DNA of 64,000 nucleotides, taken from contig JALNYT010000010.1 in NCBI GenBank assembly GCA_023229685.1, positions 1-64,000 of the forward strand, read 5' to 3'. Each line of letters opens with the position of its first letter. The first letter of the stretch is position 1. The notes under the pieces were generated by a model. The model searched no databases. It was not told where the DNA came from and saw nothing but the letters and a program-made list of their open reading frames with translations. The translations under genes were made by a program, and so were the position numbers. Positions 9,333 through 18,024 of this stretch are shown piece after piece. The DNA is from Sulfuritalea sp. (GTDB lineage Bacteria; Pseudomonadota; Gammaproteobacteria; Burkholderiales; Rhodocyclaceae).

Positions 9333-9404
9333 TGAAACCCCTGCGTAGCGGGCGGGCCAGCAAAAGAAGCTGACCTCGCCGCTACGGATGAACCCCTACG
9401 CATA
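9331..9404 (+). repeat. Imperfect direct and inverted repeat between bzdP and bzdQ
   Basis: GATGAAACCCCTGCGTA at 9331-9347 is echoed by GATGAACCCCTACGCATA at 9387-9404. CGTAGCGG at 9344-9351 can pair with CCGCTACG at 9379-9386. The result is a potential intercistronic hairpin inside the reductase operon. There is no T tract, so it looks more like an mRNA processing or stability element, or a duplication scar, than a terminator. Confidence 0.4.
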
Positions 9405-9416
9405 AGGAGCGAAAAA

Positions 9417-10322
9417 ATGAATGCAGAAGTGGTAGCGGAAACCGTCCCCGAAAAGAAGGAATTCTGGCGTTGGCAGGAAAGCGTCTGGATCGACGAAACC
9501 AAGGACTGGAAGACCGCCAAGATCATCACCTGCGGTATTGACGTCGGTTCGGTGTCCTCCCAGGCGGTACTCGTGGTCGACGGCGAACTCTATGGCTTCA
9601 ACAGCATGCGCACCGGCAGCAGTTCGCCTGATTCGGCGACCAACGCGCTCGCTGGCGTAATGGACAAGTGCGGCATGAAACTCGAGGACATTCACTATGT
9701 CATCGGCACCGGCTACGGTCGGGTCAATGTGCCTTTCGCGCACAAAGCCATTACCGAGATTGCCTGTCATGCCCGCGGCGCCAACTACATGGGCGGCAAC
9801 GGCGTGCGCACCATTCTCGACATGGGCGGCCAGGACTGCAAGGCCATTCACTGCGACGAAAAGGGCAAGGTCACCAACTTCCTGATGAACGACAAGTGCG
9901 CGGCCGGTACCGGGCGCGGCATGGAAGTGATTTCCGACCTGATGCAGATCCCGATTGCCGAACTCGGCGCGCGCTCCTTCGACGTCGATGTCGAGCCGGC
10001 AGCCGTGTCATCGGTGTGCGTGGTGTTCGCCAAGTCCGAGGCGCTCGGTTTGCTCAAGGCCGGCTACACCAAGAACAAGGTGATCGCGGCCTATTGCCAG
10101 GCGATGGCCGAGCGCGTAGTTTCGCTGCTGGAGCGGATCGGCGTCGAGGAGGGCTTCTTCATCACCGGTGGCATTGCCAAGAATCCAGGCGTGGTCAATC
10201 GCATCGAAAGACTGCTCGGCATCAAGGCGATGGAAACCAAGGTGGATAGCCAGATCGCCGGCGCCCTGGGCGCCGCTTTGTTCGGCTACACGCTGATGTC
10301 GAAGAAAGCGGCTGCTGCCTGA
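9417..10322 (+). CDS. bzdQ: BzdQ, benzoyl-CoA reductase ATPase subunit
   Basis: BzdQ is the second activator-type ATPase of the reductase. After about 38 residues it has the phosphate loop CGIDVGSVSSQ; NDKCAAGTGRG and SSVCVVFAKSE hold the cluster cysteines that pair with those of BzdP. At 301 aa it matches the Azoarcus bzdQ size. Its ATG follows AAGGAG. The 84-nt gap after bzdP is the largest within the NOPQ block and contains the repeat listed above. It would work in a heterotetramer with BzdN, BzdO and BzdP. Confidence 0.93.
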   Translation: MNAEVVAETVPEKKEFWRWQESVWIDETKDWKTAKIITCGIDVGSVSSQAVLVVDGELYGFNSMRTGSSSPDSATNALAGVMDKCGMKLEDIHYVIGTGYGRVNVPFAHKAITEIACHARGANYMGGNGVRTILDMGGQDCKAIHCDEKGKVTNFLMNDKCAAGTGRGMEVISDLMQIPIAELGARSFDVDVEPAAVSSVCVVFAKSEALGLLKAGYTKNKVIAAYCQAMAERVVSLLERIGVEEGFFITGGIAKNPGVVNRIERLLGIKAMETKVDSQIAGALGAALFGYTLMSKKAAAA

Positions 10323-10382
10323 TAGCCTCTTGCGGCAGACGGTTTGTTGCCGGCTGCCGGGCCTGACCAGAAGGGAAAAGAC

Positions 10383-10667
10383 ATGATCGCCAACTACGGT
10401 TACAAGGACGGTTCGGGTGAGTACTACATCAGCATCGACACCGACAAGTGCATCGGCTGCACGGCCGAGCGCGCGTGTCTGACGGCGTGTCCGAAGCAGA
10501 TGTTCGAAATCATCACCGATGATTACGACGACGAAGTGGCCTGGATCAAGAAGCCCAACTGCCGCACCCTGGCCTATGACTGCTCCGAATGCAAGCCTGC
10601 GGGTGGCTACAGCAGCCTGCCGTGCACTACTGCCTGCACTCCGGGCGCGATCAAGCACTCATGGTAA
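10383..10667 (+). CDS. bzdM: BzdM, 2[4Fe-4S] ferredoxin
   Basis: This is the low-potential ferredoxin that donates electrons to benzoyl-CoA reductase. The 94-aa protein has Cys at 23/26/32/36 for one cluster, and at 67/70/81/85 for a second with a long insertion (extra Cys60), an arrangement seen in Thauera/Azoarcus ferredoxins of this pathway. I chose the ATG preceded by AAGGGAAAAG over an upstream in-frame start because it places the start just before the first cluster domain. It sits directly after bzdQ. Confidence 0.92.
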   Translation: MIANYGYKDGSGEYYISIDTDKCIGCTAERACLTACPKQMFEIITDDYDDEVAWIKKPNCRTLAYDCSECKPAGGYSSLPCTTACTPGAIKHSW

Positions 10668-10681
10668 GCGAGGTGATTCCC

Positions 10682-10972
10682 ATGGCTGAAAAACGGGTTT
10701 TCATTCCAATCGCCCAGGCCAAGGTGGTCAGTCCCGAGGACGCCTTGCTCAAAGAGGGCTGGGTGCGCCAGACCATCATCGGCGAGCCGCGCTTGTCCGA
10801 AATCGTGCAGAACTACAAGGCGATGGGCTTTGAGGTTCATGTCGAGGAGTTCAAGACTGACGGCGACGGTTGCAACACCTGTTTCGACACGGGTCAGGGG
10901 ATGGGTTTCATGTATGGCACGGTCTACGTTCGCAAGCGTGGCGAACCGGCTGGCGAAGACGAACTGTTTTAG
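10682..10972 (+). CDS. bzdS: Small CxxC protein of the bzd operon (bzdS position)
   Basis: This 96-aa soluble protein has no family I can name. It has a single CNTC motif in the C-terminal third, followed by FDTGQGMGFMYGTVYV, and no signal peptide or membrane segment. The ATG at 10682 has GAGGTG seven bases upstream. It lies 14 nt after the ferredoxin gene, which is the bzdS position in the Azoarcus gene order bzdNOPQMSTUVWXYZA. The name is assigned by gene order only. A role with the ferredoxin or in metal or cluster handling is possible but unproven. Confidence 0.65.
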   Translation: MAEKRVFIPIAQAKVVSPEDALLKEGWVRQTIIGEPRLSEIVQNYKAMGFEVHVEEFKTDGDGCNTCFDTGQGMGFMYGTVYVRKRGEPAGEDELF

Positions 10973-10983
10973 GGAAAACCTTT

Positions 10984-11063
10984 TAGCCACAGAGATCACA
11001 GAGGACACAGAGGTAAAACCTCCCCATGCCTTTCTCTGTGCTCTCTGTGTCCTCTGTGGCTAG
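10984..11063 (+). repeat. Palindromic CACAGAG repeat element, copy 1
   Basis: A roughly 80-bp inverted repeat between two genes of the operon. The left arm, starting TAGCCACAGAGATCACAGAG, pairs with a right arm ending CTCTGTGTCCTCTGTGGCTA. Each arm is built from repeated RCACAGAG units. A related copy lies at 16775-16850. Such CCACAGAG-type dispersed palindromes occur in many proteobacterial genomes. Confidence 0.85.
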
Positions 11064-11112
11064 TTGTTCTTGGACTTGGCTTTCACTGCAAAATTAAACA
11101 AGGAGGAATGAA

Positions 11113-11565
11113 ATGCCTGATCAGAAAAGAGTAATGCGCGTACTGCGCCAATCGGATCTGGATGCCATCGTTGCAATTGACGCATTCGCATCGAAAGAAC
11201 CGCGACGCGAGTACTACGAGCGCAAGATTGCCGGCATCCTGAATAAGCATGCCAACATCAATACGTCGATCGTCTGTGAGATCGACGGCAAAGTCGTCGG
11301 TTTCATCATGGGTTATGTGTTTTTCGGTGAATTTGGAATCACCGATGCGACAGCGACAATCGACACGCTGGGCGTCCATCCCGATTCCCGGAAACACGGT
11401 GTGGCGGCGGAGATGCTCGAAACCTTCCTGATGAACATGAAGGCGGCCGGAGTGAAGAAGGTCTATACGCTGGTGAACTGGGACGATTTCGGCCTCGAAA
11501 AATTCTTTGCGATGAACAGGTTTGTGCCGTCGAAAAGAATCAATTTGGAATGCGTGCTTCCCTGA
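11113..11565 (+). CDS. bzdT: GNAT-family acetyltransferase of the bzd operon (bzdT position)
   Basis: This 150-aa GNAT N-acetyltransferase-like protein carries the signature ATIDTLGVHPDSRKHGVAAEML, where the R-x-x-G/A-type loop normally binds acetyl-CoA pyrophosphate. The start ATG has a perfect AGGAGG six bases upstream. It is in the bzdT position. The substrate is unknown; it might acetylate a protein of the pathway, such as a CoA ligase, by analogy with GNAT control of benzoate-CoA ligases in other bacteria. That is an inference from position only. Confidence 0.7.
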   Translation: MPDQKRVMRVLRQSDLDAIVAIDAFASKEPRREYYERKIAGILNKHANINTSIVCEIDGKVVGFIMGYVFFGEFGITDATATIDTLGVHPDSRKHGVAAEMLETFLMNMKAAGVKKVYTLVNWDDFGLEKFFAMNRFVPSKRINLECVLP

Positions 11566-11590
11566 GACCGAACCGGCACGTCGACGGGTC

Positions 11591-12220
11591 ATGTGGATAG
11601 ACACCCACTGTCATACGAAGTACTCGTACGACAACTGGCTGGAGCCGCTTGACCTGATCCGGCGTGCGAAGGCTCTCGGTCTGGATGGTGTCTGCATTAC
11701 CGAGCACTACTCCTATGAGGCTTCGGAACCGGTCGAGCGCATCGGCCGTGAGGAGGGACTGCTGGTGTTGCGCGGAGTGGAAATCGCTACTGACCGTGGT
11801 CACCTGTTGGCCTACGGCGTCATGGACGACGGCTGGAACGTTTGGGATCGCAACAGCTATCTCCCCATGGACGAGGTGATTGAACGGATCAATCTCCTCG
11901 GTGGCCTCTGTGTTCCGGCTCACCCCTTCCGCGAGATAGGGCTCTCCAGTCCGCTCGATAGTTTGCTGGAACTGGAGGGCATCGCTGCGGTTGAGTCACA
12001 CAACGGAGGCAACATCGACAGTGACAACGACCTGGCCATCCACGCGTCGCAGCATCTCGGGCTGCCGACGCTGGGCGGCAGCGATTGCCACAAGACCGTG
12101 GCGGTGGGTCGCTGCGCCACCGAGTTTTCGCAGCCGGTGCACGACATGACGAGTTTTCTTGCAGCAGTGAGAGCGGGGGCCTGTCGGGGCGCATATTACG
12201 CGCCCTACAAGCAGGCATAG
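11591..12220 (+). CDS. bzdU: PHP-domain metal-dependent hydrolase (bzdU position)
   Basis: This 209-aa PHP-domain protein has metal-binding motifs in family order: THCHT at 5-9, TEH at 37-39, then PAHPFR, ESHNGG and SDCHK near the C-terminus. PHP proteins are usually phosphoesterases, which is unexpected in a benzoate operon. I chose the ATG giving MWIDTHCH, since the metal site must lie at the N-terminus; upstream starts would overlap the GNAT gene and the ribosome site is weak. It lies 25 nt after bzdT. Substrate unknown. Confidence 0.7.
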   Translation: MWIDTHCHTKYSYDNWLEPLDLIRRAKALGLDGVCITEHYSYEASEPVERIGREEGLLVLRGVEIATDRGHLLAYGVMDDGWNVWDRNSYLPMDEVIERINLLGGLCVPAHPFREIGLSSPLDSLLELEGIAAVESHNGGNIDSDNDLAIHASQHLGLPTLGGSDCHKTVAVGRCATEFSQPVHDMTSFLAAVRAGACRGAYYAPYKQA

Positions 12221-12296
12221 TCGCAGCAAGTCAGCAGAAGGGCGTGGCCCCGCGAGGCAACGCAGATAGTCGGAATACGCATCGAGGAGGCACACC

Positions 12297-14858
12297 ATGC
12301 AGGCCGTACAGACGTCCGAGATCAGGTGGTACAAGACCCGGCAGGCGCCCGATGCAGCGGGTTTCAGCGTAGATACGGGCGTCAAGGTCAAGCTCATCAT
12401 CGATGGCAAGGATGTCGAGGCGCCCGAGGGGGTTTCGCTGCTCTCCGCCGCGAGCGCCGCAGGCATCTACATTCCGGCTCTCTGCGCCCATCCCGATCTG
12501 CCGCCAAGCTCGCAGCGCGGCGGCGGCGATAGCGGCTGCAATCTGTGCGTGGTCGAAATTGCCGGCACTACCGGCATGCGCACGTCCTGCTCGATTCCGG
12601 TCGAGGCCGGCATGGTCGTGACAACGACTTCTCCCGCAATCGAAAAGCTGCGCAAGGAGCGCATCGCCAAGACTTTGGGCACGCACCCCCATGTCTGTCT
12701 GACCTGTCCGCAGCGCGACGGCTGCAGCCGCACCACCTGTTCTTTCGGTAATCCCGTCGAGCAACGCTGCTGCTCCATATTCAATAGCTGCGAATTGCGC
12801 AAGGTTGCCGATTACGTGGGTATTCCCGCGACGACACCGAACTACAAACACGTCCAGCTGCCGGTGATCAAGGACGAGCCCTTCTACGATCGCGACTACA
12901 ACCTGTGCATCGACTGCCGGCGCTGCCTGGTGGCCTGCAATGACGTGCGCGGTGTCGGCTGTCTCGAGGTCAAGAATACCGACGGGCGCACCTGGGTGGG
13001 GACGATCGCGGCGACGCTGCTCGAATCGGGCTGCAAGTTTTGCAGTGCCTGCGTGACGGTCTGCCCGACCGGGGCCCTGATGGACCGCACGCTGGATGTG
13101 GCGCGCCTGGAAGAAACGCAAGTGCCCTGCAAGGCAACCTGTCCCGCCGGCATTGACGTGCCACGCTACGTGCAACTGGTAGGTTTGGGCATGTACGGCG
13201 AGGCGGTCGCGGTGGTGCGCGAAAAGCTGCCGTTTCCCGGCATTCTCGGCCGTGCCTGCTTCAGCCCGTGTGAAACGGCCTGCCGGCGCAAGGATCTCGA
13301 CGATCCCTTGTCGATCCGCAGCCTGAAGCGCATCGCGGCCGACAACGATACCGGTCTGTGGCGCATGCACTCCAAGCAGTTGCCGCCCTCAGGCAAAAAG
13401 GCGGCGGTGGTGGGTGCCGGGCCGGGAGGACTGACGGCCGCCTATTATCTGGCGAAGAAAGGTCATGCCGTCACCGTATTCGATGCGTTGCCCGCAGCCG
13501 GTGGCATGGCCCGCTATGGAATTCCCTCGTACCGCGTTCCGCTGGCCGTGATCGACCAGGAGGTCGCCGAGGTCGAAAAGCTCGGCGTGGTATTCCGCTA
13601 TAATACCCGTATCGAGAGTGTGGATGAATTGAAAGAGCAGGGCTTTGATGCAATCTTCCTGGGTATCGGTGCGCAAAATGGCGACGCGCTCGGCATTCCC
13701 GGTGACACGCTGCCCAACGTGATCGACAGCCCGAGCTTTCTGCGCGCCGCGACGATGGGCAAAGTCGGCGCTGGTGATACGGCGATCGTCATCGGCAAGC
13801 GCGTCGCGGTGATCGGCGGCGGCAACGTCGCGACCGACAACGCACGTTCCGCGCGGCGCCTCGGAGCCGAAATCGTGGATATGGTGTATCGCCGTACCCG
13901 CGAGGAAATGCCGGCGCGCGACGATGAGGTTCAGGGTTGCATAGACGAGCGGGTGAACCTGCGTTTCCTGCTGGCGCCGAAGAAGATCGAGCTCAACGAC
14001 AGCGGCAGCTCGCGCCTGAAGATCACCTACGTCAAGATGGCGCTCGGCGAGCCCGATGCATCGGGTCGTCGCCGTCCCATGGAGATTGCGGGCAGCGAGT
14101 TTGCCGAGGATGTCGATCTGGTCATCGGCGCCATCGGTCAGCGCCCCGAGGAGTTTCCCGGCTACAGCGTGCAGATTTCCAAGAACGGTCGCGTCCAGGT
14201 GCGCGAGGACAGCATGCTCACCAGCCGTCCCGGTGTCTATGCCGGCGGCGACTGCGTGCTCGGCCCCTCCTCGTTGATCGAGTCGGTGGCCCAGGGGCGC
14301 AAGGCGGCCGCGGCGATGGATGCCTATCTGGGTGGCGACGGTGACATCGAGGAGAACCTTCTGCCGGATTGGGATACCGATCCGCATATCGGACGCGAGG
14401 AGGGCTTCAACACCCGGAAGCGCATGCATCCGACATTCATCGATCCGGGCAAGCGCAACAACTGGAACGAAGTCGAGCTCGGCTTTGACGACGCGACCGC
14501 GCGCGCCGAGGCCTTGCGCTGTCTCAAGTGCAATCTCGCAGCGAAGATCGAGGACATGGTGCTGCCGCCCGAAGCCTGGCTGGAATTCACCGCCGAGAAC
14601 GTTGCCGGCGTGCCCACGGATGCCAGCGTGTTCCAACTGCTCGACGCCGACAAGAAAGTACTCCTGATCAAGGGCGTGGAGAACCTGCGCGAAGGACTGG
14701 AGGCGATGCTCGACAAGGCCGATATCGCCAAGTTCTTCGTGTTCGAGGATGCCCCCTTCTTCAGCCAGCGCGAGAACCAGCTGGTACAGGCCTATATGCA
14801 GCAGTACGGCGGCATGCCGCCCGGCGTCGGCGTCGACGAGATGGACGATCTTTTCTAA
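12297..14858 (+). CDS. bzdV: BzdV, iron-sulfur flavoprotein, putative NAD(P)H:ferredoxin oxidoreductase
   Basis: This 853-aa electron-transfer protein probably reduces the ferredoxin BzdM. In order: a [2Fe-2S] domain (Cys about 63/81/84/98), a His/Cys cluster region (about 130-148) as in complex I NuoG and hydrogenase subunits, two [4Fe-4S] motifs (204/207/210/214 and 246/249/252/256), a CxxxC region typical of GltD/dihydropyrimidine dehydrogenases, FAD-binding GAGPGG, and NAD(P)-binding GGGNVATDNARS. The ATG follows GAGGAGG. The cofactor load suggests possible electron bifurcation or NAD(P)H coupling. It is the longest operon gene and matches the bzdV position. Confidence 0.9.
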   Translation: MQAVQTSEIRWYKTRQAPDAAGFSVDTGVKVKLIIDGKDVEAPEGVSLLSAASAAGIYIPALCAHPDLPPSSQRGGGDSGCNLCVVEIAGTTGMRTSCSIPVEAGMVVTTTSPAIEKLRKERIAKTLGTHPHVCLTCPQRDGCSRTTCSFGNPVEQRCCSIFNSCELRKVADYVGIPATTPNYKHVQLPVIKDEPFYDRDYNLCIDCRRCLVACNDVRGVGCLEVKNTDGRTWVGTIAATLLESGCKFCSACVTVCPTGALMDRTLDVARLEETQVPCKATCPAGIDVPRYVQLVGLGMYGEAVAVVREKLPFPGILGRACFSPCETACRRKDLDDPLSIRSLKRIAADNDTGLWRMHSKQLPPSGKKAAVVGAGPGGLTAAYYLAKKGHAVTVFDALPAAGGMARYGIPSYRVPLAVIDQEVAEVEKLGVVFRYNTRIESVDELKEQGFDAIFLGIGAQNGDALGIPGDTLPNVIDSPSFLRAATMGKVGAGDTAIVIGKRVAVIGGGNVATDNARSARRLGAEIVDMVYRRTREEMPARDDEVQGCIDERVNLRFLLAPKKIELNDSGSSRLKITYVKMALGEPDASGRRRPMEIAGSEFAEDVDLVIGAIGQRPEEFPGYSVQISKNGRVQVREDSMLTSRPGVYAGGDCVLGPSSLIESVAQGRKAAAAMDAYLGGDGDIEENLLPDWDTDPHIGREEGFNTRKRMHPTFIDPGKRNNWNEVELGFDDATARAEALRCLKCNLAAKIEDMVLPPEAWLEFTAENVAGVPTDASVFQLLDADKKVLLIKGVENLREGLEAMLDKADIAKFFVFEDAPFFSQRENQLVQAYMQQYGGMPPGVGVDEMDDLF

Positions 14859-14888
14859 CCGCAGCACGCAGAACTCCAGGGGACATTC

Positions 14889-15662
14889 ATGGCAGATTTC
14901 AAGTTCATTTCCTACGAGGAGCAGGGCGATCAGCTTTGCCTTGCCATCAACCGGCCGCCCTACAACGTGTTGGACATTGCGACCATGGAAGAGATGAATA
15001 CCGCTCTCGACCTGGCGATGGAAAACACCACGGCCAAGATCCTGGTCGTAACCGGCAACGGTGACAAGACCTTCTCCTCAGGCGTGGACGTGGTCGATCA
15101 CACGCCCGATAAGGTGGTGAAAATGATCGAGGTGTTCCACGGCATCCTGAAGCGCCTGATGCAGGTGCCGATTCCTACCGTGGCCGCGGTCAACGGAGCG
15201 GCCCTGGGCGGCGGCTGCGAACTGGCCATCGCCTGCGACATGGTGGTTGCTGCGGACAGCGCCAAGCTCGGTCAGCCGGAAATCAAGCTGGGCGTGTTTC
15301 CGCCGATTGCCGCGATCCTGTTGCCGCGGCAGTTGCCGATGACCAAGGTGATGGAGTTGCTGCTGGGCGGCGGCATCATCGATGCGCAGGAAGCGCATCG
15401 CCTCGGCCTGGTGAACTGCGTGTTTCCCAAGGAGACCTTCGCCGCCGACACGGCAAAGTTCCTCCACCAGTTCACCTCGCTGTCCCGCGTCGCGCTGATC
15501 CACACCAAGAAGGCGGTCAAGGAGGCGGCAACCCGGCCGTTCTACGAGGCCCTGTTCCACATCGAACAGCACTACCTCAAGGATCTGATGGCCACCGAGG
15601 ATGCCAAGGAAGGCCTGAACTCGTTCATCGAGAAGCGCAAGCCGGTTTGGAAGAACAAGTGA
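14889..15662 (+). CDS. bzdW: BzdW, cyclohexa-1,5-diene-1-carbonyl-CoA hydratase
   Basis: BzdW adds water to the dienoyl-CoA made by the reductase, giving 6-hydroxycyclohex-1-ene-1-carbonyl-CoA. The 257-aa crotonase-family protein has SSGVDVVDHT and the oxyanion-hole motif GAALGGGCELAIACDM. It starts at ATG, 30 nt after bzdV. Its order before the dehydrogenase and ring hydrolase is that of the bzdWXY block. Family alone cannot separate it from other crotonases; the context is decisive. Confidence 0.93.
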   Translation: MADFKFISYEEQGDQLCLAINRPPYNVLDIATMEEMNTALDLAMENTTAKILVVTGNGDKTFSSGVDVVDHTPDKVVKMIEVFHGILKRLMQVPIPTVAAVNGAALGGGCELAIACDMVVAADSAKLGQPEIKLGVFPPIAAILLPRQLPMTKVMELLLGGGIIDAQEAHRLGLVNCVFPKETFAADTAKFLHQFTSLSRVALIHTKKAVKEAATRPFYEALFHIEQHYLKDLMATEDAKEGLNSFIEKRKPVWKNK

Positions 15663-15696
15663 GACATCGGACAACGAAGAAACCAGGAGAGCATCA

Positions 15697-16764
15697 ATGA
15701 TTCCAAAGAGCATACAGACATGGCAGATGACGGTACCTGGAACGCTGAAGCGGACTGAAACTCCCGTGCCCGAATTGCAGCCGGGCGAGGCGCTGGTGGA
15801 GATTCGCGGTTGCGGCGTCTGCCATACCGATCTGTCCTACTTTTACATGGGCGTGCGCACCGAGCAGCCACCTCCCTTGTCGCTCGGTCACGAGATTTCC
15901 GGTGTCGTGGTTGCGGGAGATGCCCGCGTGCTCGGCAAGGAAGTGATCATTCCGGCAGTACTGCCGTGCAACAAGTGCGAACTGTGCAAGACGGGACGCG
16001 GCAACCGCTGCCTCGCCCAGAAAATGCCGGGCAATTCGATGGGCATTTACGGCGGCTTTTCCAGTCATATCCCGGTGCCGGCCGCGGACCTGTGCATCGT
16101 GGGCAATCGCGGCCAGATTCCGCTGGAGCATCTTGCGGTGATCGCCGATGCGGTCACTACGCCCTACCAGGCGGCCAAACGGGCGAGGCTGCAGGCCGGT
16201 GACCGGGTCATCATCATTGGGGCCGCCGGTGGTGTCGGCAGCTTCATGACGCAGGTGGCCAAGGGGATGGGCGCCAGTACCGTCATCGGCATCGACATCA
16301 ACGAGGAAAAGCTCGAATTCATGAAGGGCTACGGCGCGGACTTCACGATCAATCCGAAGGGCAAGAGCGCCAAGGAAGTGAAGGAAGTTTTCAAGGGCTA
16401 CTGCAAGGAAAAGGGCATTCCCTCGAACTACGGCTGGAAGATCTTCGAGGTCACCGGCACCAAGCCGGGCCAGGAGCTGGCATTGTCGCTGCTGTCCTTC
16501 ACCGGAATGCTGATGGTGGTCGGTTACGGCACCGACGAGACTTCCTACATGCTGTCCAGATTGATGGCCTTCGACGCCGAACTCATCGGCACCTGGGGCT
16601 GCCTGCCCGAGCACTATCCAAAGGTGCTCGACATGTGCATTGACGGGCGTATCGTGCTCGCGCCGTTTGTCGAGACCCGGCCCATGAGCCAGATCGAGCA
16701 GGTCTTCGACGAAGCGCACCACGGCAAGCTGAAGCGGCGCGTAATTCTGACACCGGACTTTTGA
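15697..16764 (+). CDS. bzdX: BzdX, 6-hydroxycyclohex-1-ene-1-carbonyl-CoA dehydrogenase
   Basis: BzdX oxidises the hydroxyl to 6-oxocyclohex-1-ene-1-carbonyl-CoA with NAD+. The 355-aa zinc alcohol dehydrogenase-like protein has the catalytic zinc site in CGVCHTD and GHE, a structural zinc lobe in LPCNKCELCKTGRGNRC, and the Rossmann motif GAAGGVGS. Its ATG follows an AGGAGAG site. It sits 34 nt after bzdW. The downstream gap to bzdY contains a palindromic repeat, but orientation and pathway order argue for one operon. Confidence 0.94.
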   Translation: MIPKSIQTWQMTVPGTLKRTETPVPELQPGEALVEIRGCGVCHTDLSYFYMGVRTEQPPPLSLGHEISGVVVAGDARVLGKEVIIPAVLPCNKCELCKTGRGNRCLAQKMPGNSMGIYGGFSSHIPVPAADLCIVGNRGQIPLEHLAVIADAVTTPYQAAKRARLQAGDRVIIIGAAGGVGSFMTQVAKGMGASTVIGIDINEEKLEFMKGYGADFTINPKGKSAKEVKEVFKGYCKEKGIPSNYGWKIFEVTGTKPGQELALSLLSFTGMLMVVGYGTDETSYMLSRLMAFDAELIGTWGCLPEHYPKVLDMCIDGRIVLAPFVETRPMSQIEQVFDEAHHGKLKRRVILTPDF

Positions 16765-16774
16765 GAACCTATTT

Positions 16775-16850
16775 GGCCACAGAGGTCACAGGGGACTCAG
16801 AGAAAGCCGCTTCACGGCCTTTCTTCTGTGAACTCTGAGTACTCTGCGGC
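16775..16850 (+). repeat. Palindromic CACAGAG repeat element, copy 2
   Basis: A degenerate copy of the 10984-11063 element. The left arm GGCCACAGAGGTCACAGG pairs imperfectly with a right arm ending ACTCTGAGTACTCTGCGGC. It lies in the 125-nt gap between bzdX and bzdY. The two copies bracket the bzdT-to-bzdX segment. Confidence 0.8.
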
Positions 16851-16889
16851 TGATTTCGGTTTTGGTTGATATTTACTAGGAGAAATAGC

Positions 16890-18020
16890 ATGGCATTGGA
16901 ATGGCTACGCAGGGAAAACGATCTCAAGGATCACCAGCTTTTCGATAACAGCCACTTCGGCACGGAAGCGCCGACGGTGATCTACGAGGAGCGCCCGGTG
17001 CTCGACGAAAAGGGTGCCGCGGTGTCCGGCCTGTTCTCGGCCTGGATCTGGCTGAACAATCCCAGCCAATACAACTCCTATACGACGGACATGGTGAAGG
17101 GCGTCATCGCCGGGATGCAGCGCGCTTCCAGTGATCGCAAGATCGTCGCCGTGGTATTCACCGCAGTAGGCGACAAGGCCTTCTGCACCGGAGGCAACAC
17201 GGCCGAGTACTCTGCCTATTACTCCAAGCGTCCCAACGAGTACGGCGAGTATATGGACCTGTTCAATGCCATGGTGGACGGTATTCTCAACTGCAAAAAG
17301 CCGGTCATCTGCCGGGTCAACGGCATGCGTGTCGCGGGTGGTCAGGAAATCGGCATGGCGACCGACATCACCGTGTCCTCCGACATGGCGATCTACGGTC
17401 AGGCCGGTCCCAAGCACGGCTCGGCGCCGGTCGGCGGCTCGACCGACTTTCTGCCGTGGTTCCTCTCCATGGAAGATGCGATGTACAACTGCATCTCCTG
17501 CGAGACATGGAGCGCCTACAAGATGAAATCCAAGGGCCTCGTCACCAAGGTGGTGCCGGTGCTGAAGAAGAATGGCCAGTGGGTGAGAAATCCTCTGGTG
17601 CGCACCGATACCTTTGTCGACGATGGCGAAATCGTTTATGGCGAAGCGGTTGGCGGTGACAAGATCGCTGCCGCCAAGGCGCTGATCGCGGAGTGCAAGA
17701 CCGATTTCGAACTGCTCGATGCCGAAGTCAATCGCCTGGTGTGGAAGTTCGCCAACCTGTTCCCCAACTGCCTGATCAACTCGATCGACGGCATCCGCGG
17801 CAAGAAGAAGTTCTTCTGGGACCAGATGAAACTGCCGAATCGCCATTGGCTTGCCGCGAACATGAATCACGAAGCCTGGCTCGGTTTCAATGCCTTCGAT
17901 GCCAAGAAAGCAACCGGCAAGGACGTGATCGACTTCGTCAAGTTCCGCCAGCTGGTTGCCGAAGGCGCGCTGTTCGACGACAAGTTCGCCGAGCAGGTGC
18001 TGGCCAAGCCCAAGGGCTGA
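16890..18020 (+). CDS. bzdY: BzdY, 6-oxocyclohex-1-ene-1-carbonyl-CoA hydrolase
   Basis: BzdY is the ring-opening hydrolase that converts 6-oxocyclohex-1-ene-1-carbonyl-CoA to 3-hydroxypimelyl-CoA. The 376-aa protein is a long-form crotonase, the length known for Oah/BamA proteins, with CTGGNTAEYS and GMRVAGGQEIGMATD. The ATG at 16890 has AGGAGA seven bases upstream; an earlier in-frame ATG lacks this. It follows bzdX and precedes the dehydrogenase bzdZ by only 4 nt. Confidence 0.95.
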   Translation: MALEWLRRENDLKDHQLFDNSHFGTEAPTVIYEERPVLDEKGAAVSGLFSAWIWLNNPSQYNSYTTDMVKGVIAGMQRASSDRKIVAVVFTAVGDKAFCTGGNTAEYSAYYSKRPNEYGEYMDLFNAMVDGILNCKKPVICRVNGMRVAGGQEIGMATDITVSSDMAIYGQAGPKHGSAPVGGSTDFLPWFLSMEDAMYNCISCETWSAYKMKSKGLVTKVVPVLKKNGQWVRNPLVRTDTFVDDGEIVYGEAVGGDKIAAAKALIAECKTDFELLDAEVNRLVWKFANLFPNCLINSIDGIRGKKKFFWDQMKLPNRHWLAANMNHEAWLGFNAFDAKKATGKDVIDFVKFRQLVAEGALFDDKFAEQVLAKPKG

Positions 18021-18024
18021 TGGC

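Noticed and set aside
13389..14867. A 492-codon minus-strand frame opposite bzdV
   Set aside because: It is antisense to a multi-domain protein with clear cofactor motifs; its own translation shows no domain.
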